A stretch of 64,000 bases of DNA from Xenorhabdus szentirmaii DSM 16338 (GCF_002632585.1 NZ_NIBV01000002.1:1224613-1288612); one strand, 5' to 3'. Shown: positions 35,426 through 44,834, counted from the first letter of the stretch. The notes: a model not told the origin generated them from the sequence alone. Numbers and translations are program-made.

Positions 35426-36822
35426 TGTTAGAGCTGGATGAGAAGACTCCGGAATTACCACTAATAGAAGCAATTACACCGATTACGCAGAAACGTTTTA
35501 TTCAGCAAAAAGTGATTAACAATATTCAGGGAACGCCTGTGGGAAAGATAACACAGGTACCTGCAATATATGCGCATTATACCGTGAATTGTCTACGCCA
35601 AGGAGAATCGCTTTCTATCGAGAAGCGGGATGAAGCATTACAAAAAGCGGCTGAACTCTTTATGAATGGCAAATTGTGTGGCTTAACGGTAGAGGATTAT
35701 GTTGCAAAGGTTGTTTCAGTGACTGGCCTTCCTGAGCATATTATTAAAAATGCGGTCAGAAGTATTGCTTATGCGACAGCATCTGGGGTGCATTTAGCTA
35801 AATTGGGCATTCCACAAGGTGTACCGGAAGATAATACAGGCCGGGTTTTAGAAAACGGATGTGCGCAAAGTGTTCGGCGAGGAGATGTACTCGCAGTGAT
35901 TGCACCGGGTAATGGGCCGGGTGTCCATGCGATTTGGCCACAGGCAATAGCGCTTGGCTATAGAGTTATATTACGTCCTTCTGATCGTGAGCCTTATACG
36001 GCACAGCGTCTGATTCAGGCAATGTCTGAATCAGGTTTGGGGAATTATGCAGCAATGCTGCCTTCTGATCATAGCTTGGTTGACGAATTGCTTGAATTTG
36101 CTGATCTCAGTGTAATTTATGGCGGAAAAGCACTTGTTGATCGTTTCGCCTATCGTTCGGATGTCTTGGTACAAGGCCCTGGGCTATCAAAAATTGTGAT
36201 TGGTGCTGATTATCCCCGGAATGCTGCATTAGAACTGGTTTTTGAATCGGTTATGGGATTAGGGGGAGCCGCCTGTGTTTGTACGAGCAGTGTACTTGTG
36301 GAGGGTGATGCTGTTGCTTTTGCACACGAATTTTATGCTTATGCATCCGAGAGATTGAAAAATGAGTCGGAACAACATCATTATCTTCCCCAACTTTCAG
36401 CTGAACGCTATTCATGGTGGTCAGAACAAGTCACACAGTATGCCGATTTTTTAGTACAACCACCGGATGTGTTTGACACGCTATCAGGCGTAAAACGTGT
36501 AATGCCATTGATTATGTTGGCTGAATCGTTTGACAGCCCGTTAATTCAGTCAGAATTTCCGGTTGCGGCAGTGACTTTTGTCCCTTTTCGCTGTGACGAT
36601 GACCTTGATGTTATTGCTCCTGCGTTAGTGGTGACTGTAGCGTCAAAAAAACCATCTTTAATTTCCCGTATTTCTGATATTCCGGCTATTCGTAATTTGT
36701 ATATCGGTCAGGTTCCTACTGTTTGGATGCAGCCTCATGTTCCCCATGATGCTTTTATTGCTGAGTTCTTAATGACAACACGAGGTTATCGTGTGGCTTA
36801 TCCTGCATCAATGAGTGGGTAA
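35425..36822 (+). CDS. ehpG: Aldehyde dehydrogenase/acyl reductase-like protein, EhpG-like
   Basis: A 465-residue aldehyde dehydrogenase-superfamily protein, with an NAD(P)-binding core (VIAPGNGPGVHAIWPQAIALGY) and a catalytic Cys region GLGGAACVCTSS. The fold also serves acyl reductases such as LuxC. Next to an EhpF-like ligase the expected role is to reduce the adenylated or acylated phenazine carboxyl to an aldehyde, on the way to the hydroxymethyl group of griseoluteic acid. The ATG shares one base with the stop of the ligase gene. Confidence 0.85.
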   Translation: MLELDEKTPELPLIEAITPITQKRFIQQKVINNIQGTPVGKITQVPAIYAHYTVNCLRQGESLSIEKRDEALQKAAELFMNGKLCGLTVEDYVAKVVSVTGLPEHIIKNAVRSIAYATASGVHLAKLGIPQGVPEDNTGRVLENGCAQSVRRGDVLAVIAPGNGPGVHAIWPQAIALGYRVILRPSDREPYTAQRLIQAMSESGLGNYAAMLPSDHSLVDELLEFADLSVIYGGKALVDRFAYRSDVLVQGPGLSKIVIGADYPRNAALELVFESVMGLGGAACVCTSSVLVEGDAVAFAHEFYAYASERLKNESEQHHYLPQLSAERYSWWSEQVTQYADFLVQPPDVFDTLSGVKRVMPLIMLAESFDSPLIQSEFPVAAVTFVPFRCDDDLDVIAPALVVTVASKKPSLISRISDIPAIRNLYIGQVPTVWMQPHVPHDAFIAEFLMTTRGYRVAYPASMSG

Positions 36823-36887
36823 ATGATCTCTATGTTCAGTAATGAAAAACTAACAATTGTTTATGGAAATAGGTTTAGGTGAAAGTC

Positions 36888-37577
36888 ATGAGTAATGTAA
36901 AAAATAATGAATATGACAGAGCAGATTTTCAAGGGGTATACCAAGGAAAATCACTTATAGAAAGTGCTGAAATTAAAACAGTTCCTTGGGAAATAGGGCG
37001 TGCCCAACCTGTTGTTTGTGACCTTTTGAAAAAGGGGGCACGCGGGAAATTATTGGATGTCGGTTGTGGTTTAGGGCGCAATGCTGAGGCAGCCGCGGAA
37101 ATGGGTTATGATGTTACCGCTATCGATAATGCCCCTACTGCCATTGAGAGTTGCCAAGACAGACAAATGACGAACCATATCAGATTCAAAGTTGCTAATG
37201 CTTGTGCAACAGGGCTGAATGAGACATTTGACACAATTTTGGACTCTGCTACCTATCACGCTATTCCTTCTAATGATCGTGCCGCTTACATGGGTGAAAT
37301 GCGCCGCTTAGCGAATGAGGCGACTGAATATCACTTGATTACGTTTGCTCCTTCAGTTCGCGGAATGCCCAAGCCTCTGGCTATTGAGCTATCTGAAATT
37401 GTAGATACGGCAGAAAAAAGTGGTTGGCAAATTGAATCAGTTTCTCGTGTTGAATACAAAGGTAATGCGGAGGCAATTGCTGATTTTTGTAAGAAGAAAA
37501 ACTTAACTATTTTGCTGGATGAAGAAGGACTTACTCGTTTACCAAGCTGGCACATCATACTGAAAACTGTTCTTTAA
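36888..37577 (+). CDS. SAM-dependent methyltransferase of the phenazine cluster
   Basis: A 229-residue class I methyltransferase with motif I LLDVGCGLGRN and a following acidic strand VTAIDNAP. Griseoluteic acid carries a ring methoxy group, so O-methylation of a hydroxyphenazine is the likely reaction; N-methylation cannot be excluded. The ORF opens at a GTG (36879), but the ATG at 36888 has AGGTG at good spacing. It follows the EhpG-like gene after 65 nt. Confidence 0.85.
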   Translation: MSNVKNNEYDRADFQGVYQGKSLIESAEIKTVPWEIGRAQPVVCDLLKKGARGKLLDVGCGLGRNAEAAAEMGYDVTAIDNAPTAIESCQDRQMTNHIRFKVANACATGLNETFDTILDSATYHAIPSNDRAAYMGEMRRLANEATEYHLITFAPSVRGMPKPLAIELSEIVDTAEKSGWQIESVSRVEYKGNAEAIADFCKKKNLTILLDEEGLTRLPSWHIILKTVL

Positions 37578-37603
37578 TAAAAATTTGTCGGTCAGGGGTA
37601 GCG

Positions 37604-39037
37604 ATGAACCAGCGGAAAATGGCATTTTTCGGACTCTGTGTTGGCTTTTTTATTGCGATGATGGATATCACAACAGTACCGTTGATTTATACCTCATTAA
37701 TTGCAGAGTTTAAAGTCACACCAGTAATGGCAGCATGGGTTAATAATAGTTATCTAATTACCTATGCGGGCTTTCTTTTATTGGGGGGACGGTTAGGTGA
37801 TGCTTATAATCGAAAAAACCTTATTGTCAGTGCATTGATTATTCTCTCTATTGGCGCATTGGTAAGTGGTTGTGGCCAAACACTTATGCAGGTTATCGTT
37901 GGTCGGGCATTGATGGGAGTTGGTGCTGCCCTGTTGACGCCGCAAAGTATGGCTTATATCTCTATCCTTTTTGCACAAGGGGGACGTGGTACAGCTTTGG
38001 GTATTTGGGGTGCAGTTGCTGGTATTGCTACTGCGACAGGGCCTGTAGTGACTCAGTTTTTTCTACAAGTTGCTGATTGGCGCTGGATCATGTGGATAAA
38101 CATTCCTATTGCGCTGCTAGGATTAGTCATTATCACGATGTATTTACCTGCTGCGCCTGGTAAAGGGTTAAAAGGGAGAGAGTTTCTTATTAATGGGGCT
38201 TTTGGTTTCTCTCTGGCAGCTATTATTCTGGGTTTGCAGTTAATTCATGGCGCAGGAGGTATCAATCCCATAACGGTACTTCTGTTGGTGTTGGGAAGTG
38301 TAATTGTTGTTTGGTTATTGCGTTATGAACTGCGTCATCGGGCAGAGTGTATTTTACCTGTCAAGATTTGGCAGGATAGGGTCTTCTTACGGACTTGTTT
38401 AGTCTCCGGTCTTCTTGGTTTTGGTGTGACAGCATTCTATCTACCATTAGCTTTCTTGATCGAAATTCGCATGAATTTTGGGCCATTCGCAATCAGTATG
38501 ATTATGATTACGATTGCACTTGCTAATGCGTTAACTGGGCCAATAGCAGGTCATTTTTCAGATAAAATAGTTCCTGAAGTTATCATTCGTTATGGTTTGT
38601 CTACTTTTGCTCTGGCAGTACTACTGTTGGGCGGTATAGGGATATTTGCCACAGGAGGTTCAATTGCATTTATCGCTATGATAATCGCGATGGCACTGGC
38701 GGGTGCAGGGGCTGGATTAGCATTTGCACCTCTGGCTAATCTTGCATTAAGTCGGGCTGTACCAACAGCAATAGGCAGAGCAGCGGCATTTTTCAACGGC
38801 TCACGGCAGTTGATGAGTGCCTTAGGCAGCGTTATCGTTGCTGTACTGTTTGATTATGTTGTCAATCAATCCCCTCTGGAAGGCGCATCAAGTATCTCAG
38901 AGAAGTTGCAACCGTATTCTCCTGTGGTTGCTTCTGCGGCACTCGTTTGTTTCTTATTAATTGCACTGTGTTTAGTTACAGGAGCATGGTTATCTCACAG
39001 TCATTCCTCAAATGATAAAAATATTTCTCAGAGTTAA
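37604..39037 (+). CDS. MFS drug exporter, DHA2 (EmrB/QacA) type; probable phenazine efflux
   Basis: A 477-residue protein with about 14 hydrophobic segments. It has the motif A loop GGRLGDAYNRK and the drug-proton antiporter motif C region AVAGIATATGPV. It ends in a polar tail. Within the cluster it is the natural candidate for exporting the final phenazine and, with the VOC protein, for self-protection (EhpJ is the exporter of the Pantoea cluster as I remember). An AGGGG site precedes the ATG. Confidence 0.88.
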   Translation: MNQRKMAFFGLCVGFFIAMMDITTVPLIYTSLIAEFKVTPVMAAWVNNSYLITYAGFLLLGGRLGDAYNRKNLIVSALIILSIGALVSGCGQTLMQVIVGRALMGVGAALLTPQSMAYISILFAQGGRGTALGIWGAVAGIATATGPVVTQFFLQVADWRWIMWINIPIALLGLVIITMYLPAAPGKGLKGREFLINGAFGFSLAAIILGLQLIHGAGGINPITVLLLVLGSVIVVWLLRYELRHRAECILPVKIWQDRVFLRTCLVSGLLGFGVTAFYLPLAFLIEIRMNFGPFAISMIMITIALANALTGPIAGHFSDKIVPEVIIRYGLSTFALAVLLLGGIGIFATGGSIAFIAMIIAMALAGAGAGLAFAPLANLALSRAVPTAIGRAAAFFNGSRQLMSALGSVIVAVLFDYVVNQSPLEGASSISEKLQPYSPVVASAALVCFLLIALCLVTGAWLSHSHSSNDKNISQS

Positions 39038-39054
39038 TCAAAGGAATTAGAAAT

Positions 39055-39846
39055 ATGAATACTTGGGTTGTTAGCGGTTGTTCAAATGGTTTAGGTCGAT
39101 GCTGGACGAATTCTATTATTAGGGAACGCCATGATCGCGTTATTGGTATCACGCGTTCTGAGGATATTGCTCATGAAATGGTAGAACTTTATCAAGATAG
39201 TTTTATTCCTTGTATTGCTGATATTCGAGATGAGCAAATACTTGCAGAAAAGCTTCCTGCATTAATACGAAAAGTGGGTATTCCAAATCGGATCGTAACT
39301 GCTGCGGGTTATGCTCAGTTTGGTACGTTAGAGGATCTGTCTACACAGCAATTGCGTGAGCAGTTTGAAACAAATGTTGAAGGGACGCTTAACGTTATTA
39401 AACCGCTATTGCCGTTTATGCGGAAGTTGCCAGAAGCAAGGATCCTTGTGGTATCAAGCATGAGTGGAGTTGCTTGTTGGCCACTTTTAGGGGCTTATCA
39501 AATAAGCAAATACGCGATTGAAGCGATTGGGGAAACGTTGAGATTGGAACTTGATAATACACCGATCCAGGTTGGGATTATTGAGCCAGGTCCTTATAAA
39601 ACGGGGTGGGCAACAACTTCAGCACGCCGAGAAAAAATAAGTGATGCTTATGATGAAGATATGCTGAGAAAGCGGGCTGCTTGCGGTTTTACTGTTGAAG
39701 AGCCTACAGCGAGCTTGCCATTTTTCTGGAAGATGTTTGATACACCCGTCATGCCTGTTCGTATAGCAACGTCTGCCCCATTTGTAGATTTAGTTTGTGC
39801 GCAAGCTGAAGAAAAAGTACAGGCATGGAGGAAATTCTTTGAATAG
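39055..39846 (+). CDS. Short-chain dehydrogenase/reductase
   Basis: A 263-residue classical SDR: cofactor motif SGCSNGLG at the start, NAG-region variant TAAGYAQFG, and catalytic Ser plus YQISK (SSMSGVACWPLLGAYQISK spans them). A plausible task is reducing the phenazine aldehyde from the EhpF/EhpG pair to the alcohol, or adjusting the oxidation state after hydroxylation. The stop overlaps the start of the next gene. Confidence 0.88.
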   Translation: MNTWVVSGCSNGLGRCWTNSIIRERHDRVIGITRSEDIAHEMVELYQDSFIPCIADIRDEQILAEKLPALIRKVGIPNRIVTAAGYAQFGTLEDLSTQQLREQFETNVEGTLNVIKPLLPFMRKLPEARILVVSSMSGVACWPLLGAYQISKYAIEAIGETLRLELDNTPIQVGIIEPGPYKTGWATTSARREKISDAYDEDMLRKRAACGFTVEEPTASLPFFWKMFDTPVMPVRIATSAPFVDLVCAQAEEKVQAWRKFFE

Positions 39847-40996
39847 CCATATGATAAATGAGCAAGCAATCTGGCATAGCGAGATTGGGGCTATCATTGC
39901 TGCTTATTCCCTGGAGGAAAAAACAGAAACTCCATCTGCTCACACTATGTCGGTATTGCAAGACAAAACCGTACTGAAAATATTGGATGAAACTTCACCA
40001 ACAGGCCCGGGTAAATTATCGGATGTTGTGGCAGTGTGCTGTGAATTAGGCAAAGTTGATGCTTCATTAGCTTGGTTAGTTGGTGTTGCTAATGCGGCGT
40101 GGTCGATGAGAGCCAATTTTTCTTTGTCTGAATCGGTTTGTGCTGCCATGAATAAAAATGCCATGTTGTCTATGGTGCTGGGGCGACCAGCCACGCTTAA
40201 ACCAGCACCAAAAGGTGAAGGATGGATTTTAAACGGCGAATGGAAATATGCTTCAGGATACCCTTGGTCATCGTATTTTTTCGGCCTGGCTATGTCTGAT
40301 GATGGTCATGTCCGTGTTGTTGTTGTGCCATCTGATGATTTACATATCATCGCCCCATGGCAATCAACGGGATTGATTGGAACTCAAAGTGTCACTATTC
40401 GAGCACAAGATGTGTATGTTCCTGAAATGCATACTGTAGAGTATCAATCCATTCTTTCAGGTAAATCCCGCCATCATCATGATAAGCCTTCTTATTCGAG
40501 TTATTTCACCGGGGTTTTAATGAACTGCCTGGTTGGTTCGATGTTAGGTGCAACGGAAGGTGCCATAAATTATGTGATAGGAAATATACAACGCCCTATA
40601 GCTGGCAGTACGTATGCAGCTATGGATCATTCTGATCCCATTCGGTATGAATTAGGGCGGTTAAGTAGTGCCTTTGACCTATTGATACGTGCTGCTGAGT
40701 ATAACGCGAGTGTCATAGATGATGCTGTGTACAACAGAATAGTGCTTACGAATCGGCAACGTGTAGAAATCCGGGCACGGGCCACACAAATTATGCGCGG
40801 GTGTACAGAAACAGTTCAGTCCTTGTTGTGGCTTTATGGCTCATCAGGATTGGAGACAAGCTGTCCTCTAGAAAAAATTTGGCGTGATATCAATGTGGGA
40901 ACACGCCATGGAGGTTTTGCGAAGCTTGTCCCAGAAGAATTGGCAGGAATTACGTTGTTAGGGGGTGATCCAACAACGCTTTCACACATGTTCTGA
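39839..40996 (+). CDS. Acyl-CoA dehydrogenase-fold flavin-dependent hydroxylase-like protein
   Basis: About 385 residues of the acyl-CoA dehydrogenase / group D flavin monooxygenase fold. Visible are ASLAWLVGVANAAW (helical domain), GWILNGEWKYASGYPWS (beta domain entry), a TGLIGTQSVT segment and a C-terminal helical part with LWLYGSSGL. Group D members hydroxylate aromatic rings with a partner flavin reductase; ring hydroxylation before O-methylation would suit griseoluteic-type products. The start is uncertain. A TTG at 39839 has GGAGG at good spacing and overlaps the SDR stop by 8 nt. The ATG at 39851 is the next choice, and an ATG at 39797 would overlap the SDR gene by 50 nt. Confidence 0.82.
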   Translation: MNSHMINEQAIWHSEIGAIIAAYSLEEKTETPSAHTMSVLQDKTVLKILDETSPTGPGKLSDVVAVCCELGKVDASLAWLVGVANAAWSMRANFSLSESVCAAMNKNAMLSMVLGRPATLKPAPKGEGWILNGEWKYASGYPWSSYFFGLAMSDDGHVRVVVVPSDDLHIIAPWQSTGLIGTQSVTIRAQDVYVPEMHTVEYQSILSGKSRHHHDKPSYSSYFTGVLMNCLVGSMLGATEGAINYVIGNIQRPIAGSTYAAMDHSDPIRYELGRLSSAFDLLIRAAEYNASVIDDAVYNRIVLTNRQRVEIRARATQIMRGCTETVQSLLWLYGSSGLETSCPLEKIWRDINVGTRHGGFAKLVPEELAGITLLGGDPTTLSHMF

Positions 40997-41078
40997 GTGA
41001 TTCGTTTTTTCATTCGTTGCTGCATCAGTGATGTGTAGCAATGCGGTGGAAAATGGTGCTGTTGATGAAGGATAAGCT

Positions 41079-42575
41079 ATGAAAAATCATATTAGCCCAT
41101 GGAAAATAAACACGGGAATAAAAGTCCTTGATGATGTACTCACAAGTGCCCTTGAAGAGCAACCTGATGCAAAAGCATTGATTAATGCAGAAAGAGTCTA
41201 TAGCTATCATCAGTTAATTTCTGCTGCCGATACGTTAGCCAAGCAATTCAACAACATGGGAATCAATGAAGGAGACAGAATTGCACTGGATGCACCGAGA
41301 AGTTGTGAGTTATTTATCGCTACGATGGCCTGCCTATTATCTAGCATCTCATTTATTTTTGTACCTAGATCAATAAAAAAAGAGCAAAAAATGAAATTTG
41401 CTGTGCAGACGGGCTGTGCGGCGATTTTTTCTCTTTCTGATGAGTTTGTTGAATTGAAGGCACAATCTCTTGATATGGGTAATGTATTGATATTACCTGA
41501 TGCTCCTCTTTCGAGAGCGCCTCATCAATTATCCGGAAAAGAGATCTATTGTGTACGTACTTCTGGAACAACAGGAGAACCTAAAATTGTTCCTATTCAT
41601 GCTCGGCAACTTCAGGCATTTTTAAGCAATGTCCGTAGTGTATTTGCTATCCCACAAGGAAGGCGCTGGTTGTGGATGCATGATCTTTCATTTGATTTAT
41701 CTATATGGGAAACCTTAGGCTGCTTGGTTCATCGTGGTTCTTTGGTGGTATTGGAAGAAGAGGATAAACGTGATCCTGGCCTGATTTGGCAGGTGTTAGA
41801 GCGAGAAAAAATAAACCAAATTATGATGACACCCTCTGAGTTTCGTTACATTTTCAGTAAGAATTATTTATCATATTTTCCCCGTCTATCATTAAACGAA
41901 ATGCTTCTTGGCGGTGAAAAGTTGTCTGTCGAAATGCTGAAACCCTTTTTCTCCGCTTTCCAATCCCAAAAAATGAAATTAGTCAATGTTTATGGTCCAT
42001 CAGAAACAACCGTATTTTGCTCTTCACATATTGTGACCGAAAATGATCTTCAAGCGGGTTCTATTCCTATTGGTAAGCCATTTCCCAATATGTATTTTTC
42101 TTTGGAAAACCGGGAGAGTGATGGTAGTGGGGATTTATTATTGGAAGGGAACCAGGTTTTTGAAGGATATGAAGGACGCTTGCTTGAACGAAAGGGCTAT
42201 CTGACGGGGGATATTTGTCGGTGTGACGACCAAGGTGAGTATCACTTTATTGGCCGAAAAATGGGGTTCTATAAGATCAACGGATTCCGTGTTGACCCCA
42301 TGGAAATTGAGGAGTTCTTGAAATCTATTCCTGGTGTTGGTGAAGCGGTGGTCTGGGTCGATGAAACTTCAGAAAATCTGTCTTTATTATATGCCTGCGT
42401 AAATGTGATGGCTGGTGTGACTTTGTCAACTCGAGATTTGAGAATGGAATGTACACAACTTGCAACATGGTTACGACCTGCCCGTTATTTAATTGTTCCT
42501 CAGAATGAGTGGCCGATGAATACAACAGGAAAAACGGACAGAGCTGAATTGAAAAGGAGGATATATGAAAAATAA
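41079..42575 (+). CDS. Stand-alone amino-acid adenylation domain
   Basis: A 498-residue NRPS-type adenylation enzyme: RTSGTTGEPK (A3), LSFDLSIWE (A4, with the Asp that binds an alpha-amino group), NVYGPSETT (A5), YLTGD (A7), KINGFRVDPMEIE (A8) and MNTTGKTDR (A10, lysine present). The A4 Asp suggests an alpha-amino acid substrate rather than an aryl acid. A free carrier protein follows immediately (11-nt overlap), so it most likely loads that protein. In Eh1087 the final phenazine is a D-alanine ester, so alanine or a similar amino acid is a reasonable guess. An AAGGA site precedes the ATG. Confidence 0.9.
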   Translation: MKNHISPWKINTGIKVLDDVLTSALEEQPDAKALINAERVYSYHQLISAADTLAKQFNNMGINEGDRIALDAPRSCELFIATMACLLSSISFIFVPRSIKKEQKMKFAVQTGCAAIFSLSDEFVELKAQSLDMGNVLILPDAPLSRAPHQLSGKEIYCVRTSGTTGEPKIVPIHARQLQAFLSNVRSVFAIPQGRRWLWMHDLSFDLSIWETLGCLVHRGSLVVLEEEDKRDPGLIWQVLEREKINQIMMTPSEFRYIFSKNYLSYFPRLSLNEMLLGGEKLSVEMLKPFFSAFQSQKMKLVNVYGPSETTVFCSSHIVTENDLQAGSIPIGKPFPNMYFSLENRESDGSGDLLLEGNQVFEGYEGRLLERKGYLTGDICRCDDQGEYHFIGRKMGFYKINGFRVDPMEIEEFLKSIPGVGEAVVWVDETSENLSLLYACVNVMAGVTLSTRDLRMECTQLATWLRPARYLIVPQNEWPMNTTGKTDRAELKRRIYEK

Positions 42576-42810
42576 CGAACAGATGCTCAGTATCTTGTTA
42601 CATGAAGTACAAATTATGCTCAATGAACCAGATGTAAGAGAAGATGATAATTTCACTGAATTGGGCGGTAATTCAATTATGGCCATGCAAATTGTTGAAA
42701 CCTTGAAAATACGAGACGGTATTTTGGTGAGTTCGGCCCAATTACTGGGTGCCCGCATCGCTCATATTGAATTAAAGCGAATGGATGAAGGAAACGGGGA
42801 GCAAAAATGA
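42565..42810 (+). CDS. Peptidyl/acyl carrier protein
   Basis: An 81-residue free carrier protein with the phosphopantetheine site FTELGGNSIMAMQIVE; the serine is present. It overlaps the adenylation gene by 11 nt and the KAS III-like gene by 4 nt (ATGA), so the three form one translational unit. It would hold the activated amino acid as a thioester for transfer. Confidence 0.92.
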   Translation: MKNNEQMLSILLHEVQIMLNEPDVREDDNFTELGGNSIMAMQIVETLKIRDGILVSSAQLLGARIAHIELKRMDEGNGEQK

Positions 42811-43832
42811 AAATTTTAAGTATAGATTATCAGCTAACCCGGCCTGTATGTATAAAAGAGGTTGAGCACCCTAATAAAATGCAGATAGAAACCATTCAAT
42901 ATGCGGGCTATAACCAATTTTGGATTGAACCGAACAGTACTCGGGAAATGGCGTCAGTGGCTGTACAAAAAGCACTTTCTAGTTCAGGGATTCAGGCTAA
43001 AGATATTCATTTTATTGTCGCGGGGCAATCAGGTATGCCAGATTACATTGGCATTGATTTCTCCTGTCAGGTTGGAGCAGAACTGCAATGTTCTGATATT
43101 CGCACTGTGAATTTGGTTGAAGGATGTGGGAGTGGCATTAGTACTTGGTTTCACGCTGAATCGCTGGCTAGAAAGCTGCCTTTGGGGAAAGTGGGCTTAG
43201 TTGTTGTTGCTCAACGTGTCAGTGAGGTGCACCAAGATAGATTTGGCACGATGAATGCGATCTTAAGCGATGGGGCAGCTGTTGCTGTTGTTGCTTCTGA
43301 TGACTGGCAAACATCTACGCCGACATTACATTACCTTTCCGGTGATGATATGTCCGATTGCCGTTATGTTGACATGATGCGCGTTGAGTATGGTGGTGGT
43401 TGTCAACCTGTGCTACCAGAAGGCTATGATGTTCGTTATGATAAATTAGGCCGTGAACGAATCATGGATATTTATCAGTTCACGCCTGATGATCTAAAAG
43501 AATTTCTAGCATTACGCCAAGATAACACTATCAAGATTATTAAAAGGGTTATGGCTCAAATTGATCGTCCCCTAAATTCACCATTCTTATTACAAACATT
43601 GGAAGGTGTACAAAGTATTAAGGAGCTTTGTAGAAAAATGGATATTTTACCAGAAAGAAGTAATCTGAATTTAATTTCTGAGTTGGGGCATGTTGGATGC
43701 ACCGATTTGCTCATTTCGTTGAAAATTTTGATTGATAGAGGAGATATTCAGCCCGGTGATGATATTATCATGAGTACGATTTCTAGTGGGTTAAAATGGG
43801 GAGCTGCTATTTTCCACTACGGTAAGGGATAA
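42807..43832 (+). CDS. KAS III (FabH)-like acyltransferase with altered catalytic residues
   Basis: A 341-residue thiolase-fold protein of the FabH group. The nucleophile is present as Cys107 in VEGCGSG. The two partner residues of FabH are not conserved. The His-Gln-Ala-Asn region reads LLQTLEG, and the position of the second Asn (GNTSAA in FabH) reads GHVGCTD, placing a His there. Such changed triads occur in KAS III relatives that transfer acyl groups to oxygen (CerJ-like) rather than condense carbon chains. Coupled to a carrier protein and an adenylation enzyme, it is a good candidate for the ester-forming transferase that attaches the amino acid to the phenazine hydroxymethyl group. This function is inferred. 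Confidence 0.82.
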   Translation: MKILSIDYQLTRPVCIKEVEHPNKMQIETIQYAGYNQFWIEPNSTREMASVAVQKALSSSGIQAKDIHFIVAGQSGMPDYIGIDFSCQVGAELQCSDIRTVNLVEGCGSGISTWFHAESLARKLPLGKVGLVVVAQRVSEVHQDRFGTMNAILSDGAAVAVVASDDWQTSTPTLHYLSGDDMSDCRYVDMMRVEYGGGCQPVLPEGYDVRYDKLGRERIMDIYQFTPDDLKEFLALRQDNTIKIIKRVMAQIDRPLNSPFLLQTLEGVQSIKELCRKMDILPERSNLNLISELGHVGCTDLLISLKILIDRGDIQPGDDIIMSTISSGLKWGAAIFHYGKG

Positions 43833-44178
43833 ACCTAAATTAACTTTCATAATAATGACGTCAGCTGAGGAATTAATTTATATTATTCAGGTTAAATGTA
43901 ATGTTTGGTAGGCCGAATCAATTCATGATCACCTTGTTAGCAACCTTTATATCTTAAGATAAAAAAGATTATACAAGGTGATTTGCGACTATAATTGTTA
44001 TTTTATAATTTGAGTGCAGAGAATTATAAAATGATTGTTAAAACTGTCAGGTTGATTTTTTGTGATTGATATCATGTAATGATGGTGTTTTTACATATCC
44101 TATGAAATTTTGTATCTAATATTATTAATATTCAAAGGTTGTCTATTAATGTAACAGACAGTAAGAAGAGGTACTAAG
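43833..44178. other. 346-nt AT-rich gap after the phenazine genes, with an inverted repeat
   Basis: No gene is visible. A 10-bp perfect inverted repeat, ATCACCTTGT (43928-43937) and ACAAGGTGAT (43973-43982), flanks an internal TATCTTAAGATA palindrome. The structure could end transcription from the KAS III-like gene, but no T run follows it. The final 100 nt before the membrane protein gene are likely its promoter. Confidence 0.55.
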
Positions 44179-44670
44179 ATGATAACGCTAAGTGGTATTA
44201 CTTTAATTAAATTAGTTGTGGTGTTGGGGTTAGCTATTTGGTGTTTGCTGGAATCGTGGGGATTAATAAGAGATTTTATTGGCTCTAAAAGAGCTATCGG
44301 TAGGATTATGAATATGGAATTGTTGGAGGAAGAACCTGTTACCCCAACAAAACTATTGAATCGCCGCATTTCCAATGAATGGTGTCATTGGGTTAGCACT
44401 GTAGTATTTATTGCATTTAATCTGGTTTCATCGTTATTGCTCTTTATTGCCGTCTATTATTTTTTCGAAGGAGGGATGATAGAAAATCGCGCCCAAAGCC
44501 AGTTCTTGCTGTGGGCAAATTATGGCATTGCTATGTTTATTGGTATGAGTTTTGCGTTAAGTTACGTTGGGCTTTGGTTTGCTTATTACGTTAAACAAAG
44601 TGATTTAATGCTTGTACATTTTGTCTTAATGACTTTAGGTGTGGTAAGTGCTGTTATTGTTAATTTATAG
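44179..44670 (+). CDS. Small integral membrane protein, DUF2165-like
   Basis: A 163-residue protein with four predicted membrane segments: residues about 7-25 (LIKLVVVLGLAIWCLLE), 70-95 (WVSTVVFIAFNLVSSLLLFI), 112-135 and 140-162. The pattern and size resemble the DUF2165 family of predicted small membrane proteins. No function is known to me. An AAGAGG site lies upstream of the ATG. It has its own upstream region, so membership of the phenazine operon is unclear. Confidence 0.7.
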   Translation: MITLSGITLIKLVVVLGLAIWCLLESWGLIRDFIGSKRAIGRIMNMELLEEEPVTPTKLLNRRISNEWCHWVSTVVFIAFNLVSSLLLFIAVYYFFEGGMIENRAQSQFLLWANYGIAMFIGMSFALSYVGLWFAYYVKQSDLMLVHFVLMTLGVVSAVIVNL

Positions 44671-44752
44671 GTTGGTTGATTAGAAGTCTTTCAGGTTATT
44701 GTGAATTATCATAAGTAATAAAAAGAGCCTGATATAGCTAAAATAGGCGATG

Positions 44753-44800
44753 TTTCCCGAATTAGATAAAAAAAGAGAGTGTCGAATTTATATCGGGAAA
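44753..44800. repeat. 8-bp inverted repeat upstream of the aroF fragment
   Basis: TTTCCCGA (44753-44760) and TCGGGAAA (44793-44800) face each other 34 nt before the DAHP synthase fragment. It is a possible operator or attenuator left from the intact gene; no TyrR box is recognisable. Confidence 0.45.
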
Positions 44801-44834
44801 TAATTGAGCAATATAATTATATTGATATGGGATA

